Below are positions 1 through 8,542 of a stretch of 64,000 bases of DNA, piece by piece. The number at the start of each line of letters is the position of its first letter. Position 1 is the first letter of the stretch. The notes below the pieces were generated by a model. It made no database searches. It was not told the origin of the DNA and saw nothing but the letters and a program-made list of their open reading frames with translations. Source of the DNA: Solimonas_A sp052035235 (GTDB taxonomy: Bacteria > Pseudomonadota > Gammaproteobacteria > Nevskiales > Nevskiaceae); the NCBI GenBank assembly GCA_052035235.1, contig JBPOHT010000004.1:1-64000 (forward strand). The letters run 5' to 3'. The position numbers were made by a program, and so were the translations under genes.

Positions 1-275
1 CTAGCGCATCCGCGAACGAGTCCCGGGTCACACCTGCTGTCGGCGCTCATTAACAACACGGTATTGCTGCCCGCCGGGTCCCTCCACCAGGGGAGCCCGC
101 GCAGCGCAACGGGCGTGCCTGCACGAGACGCCCGCGGAGACAACGGCTGGCCGCAAGGCCAGGTCTGGCACGTGGCGCGCGCCATCTCTCCGGAGACGGC
201 CCGGCGGAGCAGGTTTTAGGATTCGGATGGCTTGTCCATGCAAAAAGCCATCGATTGAACGAACAGCTTTCGCGT
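1..275. other. Left edge, no gene recognised
   Basis: No reading frame here has a family motif or a convincing ribosome binding site. A long minus-strand frame runs through it into the next gene, but its translation is arginine- and proline-rich and looks like a shadow of the GFA gene. The stretch may be the spacer downstream of that gene or hold the end of something lying outside the window. Confidence 0.4.
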
Positions 276-653
276 CTACACCCGATCCGCCGGGTGATTC
301 ACTCCATCCAGCACCGGAATCTCTCCAAGATCGAAAGGATTGACCCCCTCCAGGCAAGCGACATTGAAGCCGAACTCGTTGGGTTTGGAGCGGCGCTGAT
401 GATGGGTGTAGATACCGCAGATGGAGCAGAAGTAGTGCTTCGCGGTCCGGGTATTGAACTGATACAGGGTGAGCTTGTCCTCGCCCTTGGTTATCTTCAG
501 GCCAGCCAGCGGGACGGACGCCACGATGGCGCTGCGCATCCGGCAGAAGGAGCAGTTGCAGCGCCTGACGTGTTCGAGCCCATTGGGTAGCGTCAATTCC
601 AGGTGCACCGCGCCGCAGTGGCAGGATGCTTTGTGGATGAGGTCGATTTTCAT
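276..653 (-). CDS. GFA/CENP-V family zinc protein
   Basis: A 125-residue protein of the GFA (glutathione-dependent formaldehyde-activating enzyme-like) fold. The zinc-site cysteines are visible at C11 and C13, at C32, C34 and C37, and at C76 and C79, with the spacing usual for the family. Most members have no proven activity, so the substrate is open. The start at 653 lies 3 bases past the stop of the gene at 657-1109, so the two are probably cotranscribed. The first cysteine pair sits close to this ATG, which supports the start. Confidence 0.85.
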   Translation of the reverse strand: MKIDLIHKASCHCGAVHLELTLPNGLEHVRRCNCSFCRMRSAIVASVPLAGLKITKGEDKLTLYQFNTRTAKHYFCSICGIYTHHQRRSKPNEFGFNVACLEGVNPFDLGEIPVLDGVNHPADRV

Positions 654-656
654 GAG

Positions 657-1109
657 CTAGAACAGCTTCCACCAAGGCTTCTTCTTGGCCTGCCGCTTGG
701 TTAGTACACCGCTCTTGAGTCGCCCATCGAGAATCTCCGAATACTTCGAGAAATCATGTGCAGTTTCCGGAGCGACATACATCAATCGGGCGAAGTGCTG
801 CGTATAGTCATCGAAGTAAAGTCCCTCTTCGCCGTAGTATTGCTCGGCAAAGCGATTGCCCTCTTCATTGAGCATGTCGTCGATCAGCTTTCCATCGCAG
901 TACTGAAAGAAGAATTCCGTTCCGGTCATGGTTCCGTCGATGACTTGCCTGACGGCTTCCGGTTCCTCCGACATATGCAGCTCACCGGCCCAGCCCTTTA
1001 TGAAGCACCATTTCAGGAAGAGAGCGATGTGTGTGCCGCCATGCTCCTCCGGCTGCCCTTGCGGAAAGGAATCTGCACCGTAGTGCCAGCTTGCGTCGTC
1101 GTACTTCAT
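657..1109 (-). CDS. Conserved hypothetical protein (DUF7832-like)
   Basis: A 150-residue soluble protein that opens with MKYDDASWHYG and contains GGTHIALFLKW, a pattern I associate with the small DUF7832 group found in many proteobacteria. No catalytic motif can be seen. It ends in KKKPWWKLF. The ATG at 1109 is preferred because the frame before it is not family-like; an ATG 12 bases further upstream is also possible. It sits 3 bases upstream of the GFA gene and likely forms an operon with it. The function is unknown. Confidence 0.7.
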   Translation of the reverse strand: MKYDDASWHYGADSFPQGQPEEHGGTHIALFLKWCFIKGWAGELHMSEEPEAVRQVIDGTMTGTEFFFQYCDGKLIDDMLNEEGNRFAEQYYGEEGLYFDDYTQHFARLMYVAPETAHDFSKYSEILDGRLKSGVLTKRQAKKKPWWKLF

Positions 1110-1209
1110 GATGGATCCCATGAAATGTGGGTTCAGACCGCGCGTTACGCAACACGGCTGTTTTTCACTTGATATGCGGCTGATAACAACATTGCTGCGT
1201 GCCGGGGAC

Positions 1210-1237
1210 AAAAAAGCGCCCCTCCGAAGAGGGGCGC
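1210..1237 (-). terminator. Rho-independent terminator of the lipoprotein gene
   Basis: A perfect 9-bp stem (1216-1224 with 1229-1237) closes a four-base loop. Reading the minus strand it is followed by a run of T residues (plus-strand A at 1210-1215, one C nearby). It lies just after the stop of the minus-strand gene at 1257-2276, the expected place for its terminator. Confidence 0.85.
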
Positions 1238-1256
1238 CGGACAGGCAGAAAGGCCA

Positions 1257-2276
1257 TCAACCCGCGCAGGCATCGTTGGTGAAAGCGTTCCGGACTTCCT
1301 GGGCCGTCAGGGGAATGGGCGTGCCGCCGTTGATGACCAGATTGGCGCTGCCGTTGTCCGCAAAGGTGTAGATGGCAGTGGTGCTGCCGGTCTCTATCTT
1401 CAACTCGCCGCCGTCGGGGTAACCGTCTGCCAGATCAAGGCCGCCCTCATCGGCCGGCGTGGTGGTGACCTTCAGCTTTCCGCCCTTGCAGCTGGCGATG
1501 TTGCTCGTATACGCGTAAGTGCCGCTGATCGCGATCCAGCTGTTGGAGGCTGGAACAGTGACGCGCAAAGGTGTGGCGCCGTCACCGAGCTTCAGTGCGA
1601 CATCAAAGGTCTGGCTATCTTCTTTCTCATAGTAGGTGTACTCGCCCGATATTGCGGTTTCCGTCCTCTGCGATTGATAGCGCTTCTCGATGGTGCCGTA
1701 GTAGGTGTCCTCCCCGGAGCTCACCAATTGGCCGTTCGATCGCTCCTCGAACTTGATGGAGTAAGGGCGTCCATTGACACCGGCAACTTCGTATTCGTAG
1801 GCCGCGCCATCCGAGTGCTCGCCGTAGCCGTCCTCGATGGTGCCGTGATAGATATCCGTATAGCTGTTGTTGGCATCTCCATAGGCCTCCTTGCAGTTGG
1901 TCTCGGTTTCGATCTCGAACTCAACCTCGACGCCCAGGGTTTGCGGATTGAGGAGCTTGAAGTCACGATCTTTCGTGCCGTCTTCCTCCTTGTAGGTACC
2001 GCCATTGCTGCAGTCTCCCTGCTCGATGGCCTTGGCCCTGACACTCCTGCCACCCTTGATCGTTGCTCCAGGCGATGGCAGATCCACGAAGTCCGCCAGC
2101 ACACCACTGCTGCCCAACGCTAACGACAGTTCACGCAGGCCGTCCGCCTTCGACGTCAGGGTGACTGGCGTGGTGGGGGTCAGCGAGCCACCATCGCCAC
2201 CTCCGCCGCCACAGGCAGACAGCAGCGTCGCAACGCCGAGTGCAACAGCAGAACGAATCCCGATATTGTTTTTCAT
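1257..2276 (-). CDS. Putative lipoprotein, no known family
   Basis: A 339-residue exported protein. The N-terminus has a positively charged start, a hydrophobic stretch and a lipobox LLSAC with C22 as the lipidation site, followed by a glycine-rich tether (five glycines, then DGG). The rest is rich in Tyr, Thr, Gly and acidic residues, with repeated YEY/YGTIE-type strands such as YHGTIEDGYGE and YYGTIEKRYQ, which suggests a beta-sheet domain. Cysteines at about residues 93, 128, 263 and 337 may form disulfides. I do not recognise the family. It has its own terminator and appears to be a single-gene unit. Confidence 0.75.
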   Translation of the reverse strand: MKNNIGIRSAVALGVATLLSACGGGGGDGGSLTPTTPVTLTSKADGLRELSLALGSSGVLADFVDLPSPGATIKGGRSVRAKAIEQGDCSNGGTYKEEDGTKDRDFKLLNPQTLGVEVEFEIETETNCKEAYGDANNSYTDIYHGTIEDGYGEHSDGAAYEYEVAGVNGRPYSIKFEERSNGQLVSSGEDTYYGTIEKRYQSQRTETAISGEYTYYEKEDSQTFDVALKLGDGATPLRVTVPASNSWIAISGTYAYTSNIASCKGGKLKVTTTPADEGGLDLADGYPDGGELKIETGSTTAIYTFADNGSANLVINGGTPIPLTAQEVRNAFTNDACAG

Positions 2277-2624
2277 TTATTGATCTCCCAGATGGACGAT
2301 AGGTTTTCGACCGGTTGTGCTGCGCAAACCGGACACGGCTTTGATGCCGATGCGGGAGCTCCGGTGCCCCAGCACCAGCATCTTCCGTAAGGGAATTAGT
2401 AACACGAGAGAGCTGGCGTATCACGATGAACGATCTGATTGCTTGGCGGAAAGCGGACAAAGTTCTCAGATTGGAAATGGATCATCCGGCCGGGCGAATA
2501 TGATTCAGGTGTCAGGTCCTGACAACTCTTGGAGCAGGGAAGGCAAGCGTTCGATCCGTCTCTCGCGGATTGGCCGAAGCCGCCATAGACTTGGGACGTC
2601 ATTTCCAATTTCCCTGATCTCCTC
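2277..2624. other. Intergenic stretch with atypical base use
   Basis: This 348-base gap lies between a lipoprotein gene and a hypothetical gene reading away from each other. It is less GC-rich than its surroundings, and the frames crossing it have no family features. It contains a 13-base palindrome at 2511-2523 (GTCAGG-T-CCTGAC). It probably holds the two divergent promoters and perhaps a decayed fragment of another sequence. Confidence 0.4.
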
Positions 2625-3164
2625 ATGCGCAAGGAATACGGCGCCGCCCTCCGCGAACTCTTCGCTGCTCGCATGAAGGCGGAGCTTCCGTCCTGGCGTG
2701 AAATCCCTGCGCCCAAGACCTGGTTCTTCCCCGGCGAGCGCCTGTATGTGCGCGACGATCACCCTGCGGCCTGGCAGGTCATCGTGCTGCAGCCGGACAT
2801 GAAGGACCATGACGCTTTCGACATCGAGATCGGCTGGTCGCGCCTGAAGCGCGTGCCGGAGCTGTCGATGCGCCCCAGCATGGAAGCGCCGGACAGCCCC
2901 GAGGTCCAGGTGCGCGACGAATATGTCTGTCGCCTGAGCGGCCTCATGCTGGCGCGCGAGCAACCGGCGCCCGGCTGGATTCTCGATACGCGCAGCTACT
3001 CCACCGACTTCAAGCAGGTCCTGGCGGTGATGACCGAGCGACAGGTCAAGCTGGGGAAGGAGCAGGCGCGCGCCGCGATGATGCCCTTCCTGGACGATGC
3101 CTTCGCCGCGTTGATCGGGCGGGGATTGCCCTGGTTGGAAGGCAGGCTGGCGGAGAGGCGCTAG
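2625..3164 (+). CDS. Hypothetical protein
   Basis: A 179-residue soluble protein with normal codon use. It begins MRKEYGAALRELFAARM and has a central block rich in Trp, Asp and Arg (WFFPGERLYVRDD, FDIEIGWSRL) that resembles the DUF4304-type small proteins, but I cannot assign it firmly. No signal peptide or membrane segment is seen. Its stop codon overlaps the stop of the convergent AraC gene by four bases. The start could be off by a few codons because no strong ribosome binding site precedes the ATG. Confidence 0.6.
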   Translation: MRKEYGAALRELFAARMKAELPSWREIPAPKTWFFPGERLYVRDDHPAAWQVIVLQPDMKDHDAFDIEIGWSRLKRVPELSMRPSMEAPDSPEVQVRDEYVCRLSGLMLAREQPAPGWILDTRSYSTDFKQVLAVMTERQVKLGKEQARAAMMPFLDDAFAALIGRGLPWLEGRLAERR

Positions 3165-4183
3165 CTGTTCTTCGCCCTGAACTCCCCCGGCGACGCCCCA
3201 TTCCAGCCCCGGAACGCCCGTGCGAAATTCGCCAGTGAGCTGTAGCCCAGTTGCTGCGCGATGTCCGTGAGCGTCAGCCGCGGGTCTTCCAGCAGTCGCA
3301 GGCTGTCGCGCTGCCGGGCTTCGGCCAGCAGCTCGCGGAAGCCGCTGCCGCGCTTTTCCAGTTGCCGGTTGAGGGTGCGCGTGGAGGTGTGCAGTCGCTC
3401 CGCCACCTGCTCCAGCGTGGGATAGCGGGCGCCGTCGTTGACCAGCACGGCACGCACCTGGTTGACCAGGTCGCGGTTGCGGCTGAGCAGGGACAGCTCT
3501 CGTTCGCATTCGCGCTCGGCCAGCAGGGCGGAGACCTGGTCGGCGGTACGCAGCGGCATGTCCAGGTAGGCCGCCGGTACGCGGATCTGGGTGCGGGAGG
3601 TGGAGAAGCGCGCCCGCGGCATGCGGTCGCGGTAGCGCGCGTGGTACTCCGGCTCCGGGTAGTCGAACAGCAGCTCGATCTCCGGGTCGGGCACCGGCAG
3701 CAACTGCTGCGCGATGGAATACATGCTCACCACCAGCTGCTCGCAGGAGAAGCGCCGCAGGCTGCCGTGCGCGATGGCCTCCCGGCCCTCCATCACGGCG
3801 TGGTCTCCGTCCTCGTAGAAGCGCAGCTGCCAGGCCGGCATGCGCAGCGTGGCGCCGAAGCGCTGGGCGAACGTGAGCATGTCGCGGAAGCGGGCCTGGC
3901 TCATCAGGCCATAACCGAGGATGCCGTGGGTGGTCAGCGTGGACCGCAGGCCGAACTCGTAGCCCAGCGCGGGCTCGCCGGTGTGCTTCAGGGCGCGGAT
4001 GCAGAGGCGGGCGTAGTCGTTCAGCAGGCTGACGCGTGCGTCCGGCTTCTGCAGCATCTCGGGGGTGATGGCCAGGCCGTCCAGCAGGGTCTCCCGGCGC
4101 ACGCCGTAATCGGCGGCGATGTCCAGCATCAGCAGCACGTAGCTGACGGGGACGGTGGGGACGATCAGGTCGTTGGCTCGCAT
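3161..4183 (-). CDS. AraC-family transcriptional regulator
   Basis: A 340-residue regulator. Residues about 15-190 match the N-terminal arabinose-binding-like domain found in OruR/ArgR-type AraC proteins (for example DYGVRRETLLDGLAIT at 29-44). The C-terminal 100 residues carry the two helix-turn-helix motifs, the second in LTLTDIAQQLGYSSLANFAR followed by AFRGWNGASPGEFR. It is divergent from the M28 lipoprotein gene at 4332, with about 150 bases between them, so that gene is the most likely target. The effector is not predictable from sequence. Confidence 0.9.
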   Translation of the reverse strand: MRANDLIVPTVPVSYVLLMLDIAADYGVRRETLLDGLAITPEMLQKPDARVSLLNDYARLCIRALKHTGEPALGYEFGLRSTLTTHGILGYGLMSQARFRDMLTFAQRFGATLRMPAWQLRFYEDGDHAVMEGREAIAHGSLRRFSCEQLVVSMYSIAQQLLPVPDPEIELLFDYPEPEYHARYRDRMPRARFSTSRTQIRVPAAYLDMPLRTADQVSALLAERECERELSLLSRNRDLVNQVRAVLVNDGARYPTLEQVAERLHTSTRTLNRQLEKRGSGFRELLAEARQRDSLRLLEDPRLTLTDIAQQLGYSSLANFARAFRGWNGASPGEFRAKNS

Positions 4184-4331
4184 ATCCGGATTCTAGGTGT
4201 GGCGAGAAATGAATGCGAGATTGTCCGGAGATGAGAAGCCGGCCGGGGCCCGCCGGGCCGACAATGCGCCCCTACAACATCGACAGGGCCGCGGCCGCGC
4301 CGCAGGCCCCCTGTGCCCGAGGAGAGTCACC

Positions 4332-5894
4332 TTGCTGAAGAATGCCGCCATTGCCCTGGCCGCGGCCGGGACCCTGCTGCTTGCGTCCTGCGGATCGAGC
4401 ACCGCCCCCGGCGGCGGCGGAGGCCGCAGCGTGGTGGACGCCGCCCCCTGCGCCCGCTCCACGGCGCCGGAGGCCCAGGGCATGCCCAGCACCGAGCGCA
4501 TCTACGGCTGGATCGTGGACCTGGTCGGCATCGGCTACCGCCGCACCGGCACGCCGGAAGGCGAAAAGGCCGCGGCTTACGTGAAGTGCCAGTTCGAGTC
4601 CCTGGGCCTGCAGGACGTCCACTACGAGACCGCCACCTCCTGGAACTGGAGCGCCACCCGCTCCAGCCTGAAGGTCAACGGCGAGGCGGTGGACAGCTTC
4701 CCGGTGGCGCACACCTACGTCACCCTGGACCAGCCCTCGGTGTTTTCCACGGGGCCCAACGGGCTCACGGCGGAGATCGTTGACGTGGGCTCCGGCGCCC
4801 CGCTGAAGTCGGTCAAGGGCAAGATCGTGATGTTCGATCTCAAGTTCCTGATGCCGCCGGCCTTGCTGGCGCTGCAGATCGAGTTCCTGTGGGACCCGGG
4901 CCTGACCACGCTGGAGCCGACGCTGGTCATCGGCAACCCCTTCATCACCTCCTACACCAGCGCGGTGGAGAAGGCGATGGAAGGCGGGGCGGTGGGTTTC
5001 ATCGGCGTGCTCAGCGACTACTTCGACTCCAACCAGTACTACAACGAGTTCTACCGCCGCACGCAGGTGACGATCCCCGGCGTCTGGGTCACCAAGAAGG
5101 AAGGCGCGCGCATCCGCGAGATGATGGGCAGCGGCAACCGCAGCGCCAACCTGGTGATGGAAGGCTTCCGCAAGGAGGCCACCGGCCGCGCGGTGGTGGG
5201 CTTCCTGCCCGGCAAGAGCAAGGACACGATCATGGTGCAGTCGCACCACGACTCGGTGTTCTATGGCGCGGTGGAAGACGGCAGCGGCACCGCGGCGGTG
5301 CTGGCGCAGGCGCAGTACTACGCCTCGCAGCCGGCCGAGTCGCGACAGAAGACGTTGATGTTCGCCACCTTCGATACCCACTTCACCGGCTACCAGGTGC
5401 ACCGCGAGTTCACCCGCAAGTACATCATCGACAAGGAGACGCCCTACAACATCGTCGCCAACGTCACGCTGGAGCACATCGGCAAGCAGGGCATCAAGGG
5501 CGCCGACGACAAGCTCGAGATCACCGACAAGCCGGAGCTGCGCGCCATCATCGAGAACATGGGGCCCACGCTGAAGCTCAGCATGATCAACTCGGTGATC
5601 CGCCATGACCTGCGGCGCACCGCGCTGATTTCCGCCCACCTGCTGTGCCCGCTGGGCGGGCTGCCCACCGACGCCAGCTTCGTCTGCGCCGCCGGCGTGC
5701 CCACGGCCAGCCTGATCGCGGGCCCCAACTACCTCTACGACGCGGCCGACACGCTGGACAAGGTGGCCAAGGACGATCTGGTGCCGGTGACCAAGGTCTT
5801 CATCGACCTGATCGACGCCCTCGACTCCACCCCCGCCGCGCTGATCGGCCTGCCGCTGAAGTCGCCGCTGTACGAGAGCGGCTCGCAGGACTGA
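4332..5894 (+). CDS. M28-like peptidase lipoprotein, degenerate active site
   Basis: A 520-residue exported protein. The start chosen is TTG 4332, which has a GGAG box about eight bases upstream and puts a proper signal directly at the N-terminus; the lipobox is LLLASC. A PA-like insert (about 130-290) and an M28 zinc aminopeptidase domain (about 290-510) follow. The first metal ligands are kept (HHD near residue 304 and D in EDGSG). The usual Glu-Glu pair is replaced by Thr-His in ATFDTHFTG near 348, and the last ligand His appears as Tyr in NYLYDAADT near 468. Activity is therefore doubtful; it may bind rather than cut peptides. A divergent AraC gene is its likely regulator. Confidence 0.8.
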   Translation: MLKNAAIALAAAGTLLLASCGSSTAPGGGGGRSVVDAAPCARSTAPEAQGMPSTERIYGWIVDLVGIGYRRTGTPEGEKAAAYVKCQFESLGLQDVHYETATSWNWSATRSSLKVNGEAVDSFPVAHTYVTLDQPSVFSTGPNGLTAEIVDVGSGAPLKSVKGKIVMFDLKFLMPPALLALQIEFLWDPGLTTLEPTLVIGNPFITSYTSAVEKAMEGGAVGFIGVLSDYFDSNQYYNEFYRRTQVTIPGVWVTKKEGARIREMMGSGNRSANLVMEGFRKEATGRAVVGFLPGKSKDTIMVQSHHDSVFYGAVEDGSGTAAVLAQAQYYASQPAESRQKTLMFATFDTHFTGYQVHREFTRKYIIDKETPYNIVANVTLEHIGKQGIKGADDKLEITDKPELRAIIENMGPTLKLSMINSVIRHDLRRTALISAHLLCPLGGLPTDASFVCAAGVPTASLIAGPNYLYDAADTLDKVAKDDLVPVTKVFIDLIDALDSTPAALIGLPLKSPLYESGSQD

Positions 5895-6003
5895 GGCAGC
5901 TCGACCCTGGCTTGCGGCCGCGGCTTGCAGGGCCCCGGCCGCACTGGCTCTAATGCGAAGGCGTCCCCTGACGGACGCCTTCGCCGCCAGGGCCGGGAGA
6001 CCC

Positions 6004-6558
6004 ATGCGCTACCAGGGCCGCATCACCGAGTGGAACGACGCCAAGGGCTTCGGCTACATCGAATGGCATGGCGCGAGCGACAAGCTGTTCCTGCACATCA
6101 GCGCCTTTGCCGACCGTAGCCGCCGGCCGCGCCTGGGTGACATCGTCACCTATGAGGCCGAGCGCGATCCGCAGGGCCGCCATCGCGCGGCGAAGGTCGC
6201 CTTTCCTGCCAGCGCGACACGGGCTCCGGAGTCGGCATCCCGCACGGCCTACCGTGAACGGCGGCGGGCCGGCAGTGGCTGGCTGGGGGGCGTCGTCATC
6301 GCCTCCCTCTTCGCCGGGGGCATGCACCTGTACTCCCGTTACCAGGAGAGCCGGTCAGAGGCCGCCCTCGAGCCCCCGGAGCCTGCACGTTCCTTCGCGA
6401 GGCCGGCGTCGGAATCGCGGTTCAGTTGCCAGGGCAAGGTCCACTGCTCCGAGATGAATTCCTGCGCGGAGGCGCAGTTCTACGCGGTCCACTGCCCGGG
6501 GGTGAAGATCGACGGCGATGGAGATGGCCGGGCCTGCGAGAACTGGTGCGGGCACTGA
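6004..6558 (+). CDS. Cold-shock domain, membrane helix and excalibur domain protein
   Basis: A 184-residue three-part protein. Residues 1-65 form a cold-shock (OB-fold) domain: GRITEWNDAKGFGYI, then LFLHISAF. A single hydrophobic helix follows at about 96-113. The C-terminus is an excalibur calcium-binding domain with C-x4-C spacing, DGDGDGRACE and a final Cys-Gly-His. ATG 6004 is preferred over 5953 because GGGAGA precedes it and the cold-shock domain starts there. The topology suggests the nucleic-acid-binding half in the cytoplasm and the calcium-binding half outside. What connects the two is unknown. Confidence 0.85.
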   Translation: MRYQGRITEWNDAKGFGYIEWHGASDKLFLHISAFADRSRRPRLGDIVTYEAERDPQGRHRAAKVAFPASATRAPESASRTAYRERRRAGSGWLGGVVIASLFAGGMHLYSRYQESRSEAALEPPEPARSFARPASESRFSCQGKVHCSEMNSCAEAQFYAVHCPGVKIDGDGDGRACENWCGH

Positions 6559-6722
6559 GCCGGCGGATAGCACGTTATTCAGAACCGGTTCAGCGGCTCC
6601 GGTAATCCTTGGATCTTTCAAGGACGGAGACCGGATATGGCTGGATGGGCGGGGCGGGGGCTACCTGCCCGGAAGGCTGGTATCGTGCCGGAACCACAGC
6701 CTCCGGAGGGTCAGGCGACGCC

Positions 6723-8315
6723 ATGACCGGTACCTACGATCCAGCCCTTGTCGCCCTCTCCCTGCTGGTGGCCATGCTGGCGTCCTATGCCGCCCTGAGC
6801 CTGGCTGCCCGCGTAACGGAAAGCCGGGAGGGCGCCACGCTGGGCTGGATCGTCGGCGGTGCCCTGGCCATGGGCTCGGGCATCTGGACCATGCATTTCA
6901 TCGGCATGCTGGCGTTCAGCCTGCCCATTGCCATGGCCTTCGAATTCAGGCTCACGGCCATTTCCATGGCCTATGCCGTCGTCGCCTCGGCCATCGCCCT
7001 GACCATCACCAGCCGGCCGCAGCTGCGCCTGAGCTACCTGATCGGCGGTGGCCTGGTCATGGGCTCCGGCATTTGCGCCATGCACTACACCGGCATGGCG
7101 GCCATGCGCATGTCGCCGCCGATCCGCTACGACACCGGCCTGTTCCTGGCCTCGTTCGCCATCGCGGTGGCGGCCTCGGTGGTGGCGCTGTGGCTGGCCT
7201 TCAACCTGCGCTCTCGCAGCGAGGGCACGGTGATCAAGCGCTTGGCCGCCTCCGCCATCATGGGCGTGGCCATTGCCGGCATGCACTACACCGGCATGAA
7301 CGCCGCGCAGTTCTCGCCCGGCGCCATGTGCCTGGCCGGGGGCCCCTACGCGCTGCAGGGTGACTCGCTGGCCTTCGTCATCGCCGGGGTGGTGGTGGGC
7401 TTGCTGGTGCTGGCGCTGATCGCCTCCACCGTGGATGCGCGCCTGTCTCAGCGCCGCGCCGCGATGATCGCCCGCCTGGAAAAATCGAACGAAGACCTGC
7501 AACACCAGGTCGAGGCGCGCGAGCAGGCCCAGGCGGCGCTGAGCGAGAGCCTAGCCGAGCAGCAGCGGCTGGCCGAGGTGCTGCAGACCCGCAGTGCCGA
7601 ACTGGAGCGCTCCAACCGCGAGCTGGAGCAGTTCGCCTACGTCGCCTCGCACGACCTGCAGGCACCGCTGCGCACCGTCAACGGCTTCGTGCAGCTGCTG
7701 GAGCGCAAGCTGCCACAGGCCGAGGGCGAGGTGCGCGAGTACCTGAGCTTCATCTCCGAGGCGTCCAACCAGATGCGCGAACTGATCCGCGCCCTGCTGG
7801 AGCTCTCGCGCGTTGGGCAGAACGGCGTGCACGCCACGGATTTCCAGCTGCGCGAAGCGGTGGATGCGGCGCGCCTGGCGATGAAGGCCATGATCGAGGA
7901 GCGCGGCGCGGTGATCGAAACCGGCGAGCTGCCCGAGGTGCATGCCGACCGCCCGCTGCTCACGCAGCTGCTGCAGAACCTGATCAACAACGCCATCAAG
8001 TTCCAGCCGCAGTCCCGCCCGCTGGTGCGCATCGGCGCCTCGTCCGTGCCGGGAGAGTGGGTGGTATCCGTGGAGGACCAGGGGATCGGTATCGAAGAGG
8101 CGCACCAGCAGCGCATCTTCCAGATCTTCCAGCGCCTGCACACCTCGGACCGCTTCGAGGGCAACGGCATCGGCCTGGCCATCTGCGAGAAGATCGTGCA
8201 CCTGCACGGCGGCCGCATCTGGGTCTCGTCCGAGACCGGCAAGGGCGCCACCTTCTCGTTCACGTTGCCGCGCCGCGAGGCCGAGCAGCCGTCGGAGCCG
8301 CTGGAAACTGCCTAG
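6723..8315 (+). CDS. MHYT-domain sensor histidine kinase
   Basis: A 530-residue membrane kinase. The first 235 residues are the seven-helix MHYT sensor, with the motif three times: MHFIGM (near 57), MHYTGM (near 120) and MHYTGM (near 186). This domain has been proposed to sense diatomic gas or copper. A coiled coil follows (about 245-300), then HisKA with phospho-acceptor H310 in SHDLQAPLR, and HATPase with an N box (QNLINNAIKF) and G boxes (DQGIGI, GNGIGLAI). ATG 6723 has a GGAGG box upstream; an earlier in-frame ATG at 6609 gives a non-family N-terminus. No receiver gene is adjacent, so the partner is unknown. Confidence 0.9.
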   Translation: MTGTYDPALVALSLLVAMLASYAALSLAARVTESREGATLGWIVGGALAMGSGIWTMHFIGMLAFSLPIAMAFEFRLTAISMAYAVVASAIALTITSRPQLRLSYLIGGGLVMGSGICAMHYTGMAAMRMSPPIRYDTGLFLASFAIAVAASVVALWLAFNLRSRSEGTVIKRLAASAIMGVAIAGMHYTGMNAAQFSPGAMCLAGGPYALQGDSLAFVIAGVVVGLLVLALIASTVDARLSQRRAAMIARLEKSNEDLQHQVEAREQAQAALSESLAEQQRLAEVLQTRSAELERSNRELEQFAYVASHDLQAPLRTVNGFVQLLERKLPQAEGEVREYLSFISEASNQMRELIRALLELSRVGQNGVHATDFQLREAVDAARLAMKAMIEERGAVIETGELPEVHADRPLLTQLLQNLINNAIKFQPQSRPLVRIGASSVPGEWVVSVEDQGIGIEEAHQQRIFQIFQRLHTSDRFEGNGIGLAICEKIVHLHGGRIWVSSETGKGATFSFTLPRREAEQPSEPLETA

Positions 8316-8450
8316 GGTTTGTCCCCGGCTGCAAGCCGTCTTCTCTTCGCGACACCTGCCGGGCTGAACCCCGCCATCCACATGCTATTGTGGCTCCCAT
8401 AACGAGACGGCTGCCCAGCGCCGCGAGTCCTACATCAGGAGAGTGCCAGC

Positions 8451-8540
8451 ATGTACAGCCCCCTGCGTGCGCGGAATCGCGCCTGCCGTTGCCGCGTCCC
8501 GCGTCCGCGGGCAGGCAGTTGGCCGATGCCCCGGTCCTGA
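8451..8540 (+). CDS. Possible 29-residue leader peptide before the DUF305 gene
   Basis: An ATG at 8451 follows a strong AGGAGA box at 8438-8443. The frame encodes 29 residues, rich in Arg and Pro with a Cys-Arg-Cys, and stops with TGA at 8538-8540. The ATG of the DUF305 gene begins two bases later and has no good ribosome site of its own. This arrangement suits translational coupling or a regulatory upstream ORF. It may instead be chance in GC-rich DNA. Confidence 0.35.
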   Translation: MYSPLRARNRACRCRVPRPRAGSWPMPRS

Positions 8541-8542
8541 GC

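Noticed and set aside
28..675. 215-codon minus-strand frame at the left edge
   Set aside because: Overlaps the GFA gene in another frame and has no motif; the GFA frame has the zinc cysteines.
2317..2676. 119-codon plus-strand frame in the atypical gap
   Set aside because: Ser/Arg-rich translation, no ribosome site and no family resemblance.
4272..6005. 577-codon minus-strand frame opposite the M28 lipoprotein gene
   Set aside because: Low-complexity Arg/Gly/Ala translation; the plus strand encodes a recognised domain.
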